From contig OX424570.1 in NCBI GenBank assembly GCA_949152475.1, forward strand, positions 17,356,694 to 17,420,693: 64,000 nt of DNA. The letters run 5' to 3'. This document shows, piece by piece, positions 62,061 to 64,000 of this stretch (its first letter is position 1; every line of letters begins with the position of its first letter). The notes under the pieces are model-generated. The model had not been told where the DNA came from and ran no database searches. It saw only the letters and a list, made by a program, of their open reading frames with translations. Made by a program: the position numbers and the translations under genes. The DNA comes from Terebella lapidaria (taxonomy: Eukaryota; Annelida; Polychaeta; Terebellida; Terebellidae).

Positions 62061-62093
<33 letters not shown>

Positions 62094-62425
62094 CTAATAT
62101 GAAATTTTGTACAGTTAAAAAATGAACATTTCCCATGTTGACTGTTTCAGTAGAAGTCGTAGTTTTTTTTTTTTAAAAAGTAAAATGTAAGCTTCCATTT
62201 TCATATACATGTACAATGCAATAAAACATCTTTTTCTTGATAAAGCTGATGCGTGTTTGTTTGCACCCGACATTCCTCACATGGGGAAAACAATAAACAT
62301 CCTGAATTTCACTGTGACGTACGAGTGTGCGCCGAAAACCTACTTCTCGAACTGGGAACAATATCGTACTGTGAACTGTTCCTGTCATGAACTCGCTTGT
62401 TTGGAATCTGTTGGCAGCTGTTCAA
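59155..62425 (+). CDS. Secreted or surface C-type lectin: CTLD-PAN-CTLD-CCP (3' end open)
   Basis: Nine exons joined in phase: 59155-59260, 59528-59708, 59918-60132, 60230-60271, 60665-60788, 60942-61054, 61433-61565, 61786-62033, 62246-62425 (447 codons plus one base; all GT-AG). Exon 1 encodes a basic then hydrophobic leader (RRWKIFHLKILMILSPILGA), a likely signal peptide. Exons 2-3 form a C-type lectin-like domain (CYWRG, WLGASDG, WRWLD, CMVL, C-terminal LCQYY). Exon 4 is a 14-residue linker. Exons 5-6 form a PAN/Apple-type domain (C-KTRC, HC-MIIYDD-GMCHL). Exons 7-8 form a second CTLD (MCYKAI, WIGLSN, WVDGSYP, CVLRS, LCQF). Exon 9 is CCP/sushi-like (TVTYECAP). Neither CTLD has the usual EPN/QPD plus WND calcium-sugar motifs (AEPR and DQPF instead), so classic mannose or galactose binding is doubtful. 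Most domain-border introns are phase 1, the shuffling pattern. Confidence 0.82.
62065..62095. repeat. (AATC)n microsatellite
   Basis: About eight AATC units in the intron after 62033. Confidence 0.9.
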
Positions 62426-62563
62426 GTGAGTAATATAACACTTCTGTTAATTAAATACATATGCTTTGATAATTATATCATAATTGATGATGATCATCAT
62501 TATTCTATGTGACATTCATTGATGTATCTGATTTACAACTACGTTCCCCTCATCACATACAAG

Positions 62564-62879
62564 ATACAATTTCCCATGAACATGTCTCATTCGATATTCA
62601 TCATGAATGCAGGTGAGTGGCATAGATAGTCTAAAACACATGGTGAGAATGATTCTAGGGAAAGGCTTCGAATATTAATCTGTGAAATTCAAAGAATGTA
62701 TTTGAACACAAGTTGTCAACGAAAACATTGCGTCAAATCAGTTTTGATTCCATTTCCGCTCCAGACACTTCTTGCCTGCATGTAGGAGAGTCCTTCACGA
62801 GTGGTATATTTACTATGCAGACATGGTTCAGCATGTTCATGTGATAGGAAAACGATTGAGAAAACATAAGCCAGCGTGA
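62564..62879 (+). CDS. Possible last two exons of the lectin gene
   Basis: Two further exons fit the phases: 62564-62612 (NTISHEHVSFDIHHEC, donor GTGAGT) and 62765-62879 (ending VIGKRLRKHKPA and a stop). An AATAAA follows at once (62881-62886). They carry no domain or membrane helix, so a secreted product would result. The coding content is unconvincing and the true 3' end may lie beyond the window. Confidence 0.22.
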
Positions 62880-62886
62880 AAATAAA

Positions 62887-64000
62887 ACTTAGAAACAACT
62901 TCTTTGTTAATTCATTTTCTGTTTTTGGCAATCTGTTGGTATCGTTTCAGAATGACGAAAATATCAACATTCCTATTTTCACCATTTCATGCACATATAA
63001 TCACGAATGACATTTTGTAAGTTTTTGATTGCAAATAAATAAATATGAAAATAAGTATGATTTCGTGGTTAAATGCATTATGTGTGTCTATGGACATTAT
63101 TGTATTTTGAATTGAACATGTAATAATTTCTATTGCTGGACATGCCTGTCTTTCCCATCCCCTGACGAGTGACATCACCTCATATATTTTTTATGCCAGA
63201 TTTATGGACGAGTGTATATTCCTTTGAAAGAACACACTGCTGGGAAATAATAACCCGGTTTTCAAGGCAGTATCTTGTTATCGTTTTTCTCAGAAGATGA
63301 GGAAGCAAAGGGGTTTTAAATGGCCATCAGCACCAAAAATTTCGGGTATTTTCACCCCGGGTCCATTCAAGGCAGAATAGCAAAAAAAATCCCATGTGTC
63401 GTCAAATATATTCATGCTTACCACGCGATGCCCAATACGTTGAGGGATAAAACTAGCATAGTGGTTAGGCTGGGATTTTTGTTTAGGAAGGTGTTATGGA
63501 CCGTCAGAGTAAAATCATTTAACATTGAGTTGAAAGGCCAAAATAGTTAACATACTGTAGCCTTCTAGAAAGGTCAACCTCCCTTTGAGCGCTGGACGCA
63601 AAACATCAATATGTTGCTGGGTCAATATTTAAAAATACACAAAAATTCAATACAGTAGGACAAGGCGATACGGGTGGCAAAAGGCGCGAATTTCCGGTTT
63701 GACTATTGAATGGAAAACATTGGTCTGAAAACATACTTTCTAGGCATATTAACATGGACTGTGACTTCAAATAAATGTTTTTGTTGTAGTAATAAACACT
63801 GAAAAAAAAGATCATTCTGTATAAAATAGTTTATTATTCTGTTCTGCATAATACAACAAAGAGCAAGTTATGTATAACACTCATAACAAATATAGGCAAG
63901 AATTTTTTTACATACATACTTAGTTCTTGATTTATCTATATTCCATACAACGCCATTTACACTGCACAGTCCGGTAACCAAGTATTTTGGATGCCAAACG
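62887..64000. other. No recognisable gene
   Basis: AT-rich DNA to the window edge. The open frame at 63320-63550 lacks a domain and splice context. Confidence 0.4.

Overview
The window is AT-rich nuclear DNA from an invertebrate metazoan, probably a marine bilaterian such as a mollusc, lancelet, hemichordate or echinoderm. The species cannot be fixed from sequence alone. The grounds are many small exons with short GT-AG introns, a DPP6/DPP10-like membrane peptidase, a CTLD/PAN/CCP lectin, a CR1/L2-type LINE with a 2A-like peptide before a PHD finger, several TA-flanked MITEs, and a GC-rich Ty3/Gypsy element.

Layout. 1-31.2 kb: no conventional gene is recognisable. This part holds a small MITE (2.17 kb), a GC-richer unidentified island (4.25-5.56 kb) and, from about 7.1 to 23.8 kb, a decayed tandem array of related 2.5-4 kb units. 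The units carry blocks that look like small exons with conserved splice donors, plus a triplicated minus-strand coding-like block. A MITE has split one unit, and its empty site survives in the paralogous unit. 31.2-40.2 kb (+): a complete 24-exon gene for an 820-residue type II membrane peptidase of family S9B. Its N-terminus and membrane segment resemble DPP6/DPP10, but its active site is intact as in DPP4. One intron carries a MITE filled with a 134-bp minisatellite made of nuclear-receptor half-sites. 41.56-52.05 kb (-): a young Ty3/Gypsy LTR element with 735-bp LTRs, GC-rich against its AT-rich surroundings. 52.1-55.1 kb: tandem repeats and a retroelement-derived fossil. 55.16-58.16 kb: a MITE with a 21-bp palindromic minisatellite, into which a LINE has inserted. 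That LINE has lost the front of its reverse transcriptase in frame. 59.1-62.4 kb or beyond (+): a C-type lectin gene encoding signal peptide, CTLD, PAN/Apple, CTLD and a CCP-like domain.

The host genes are the peptidase and the lectin, both cell-surface or secreted. No functional link between them is visible. The most interesting open question is whether the short 'ATG exon plus donor' blocks upstream of the peptidase, all ending in phase 0 like its true exon 1, are alternative first exons encoding different cytoplasmic tails. Vertebrate DPP6 and DPP10 vary their N-termini in this way. This is inference and needs transcript data.
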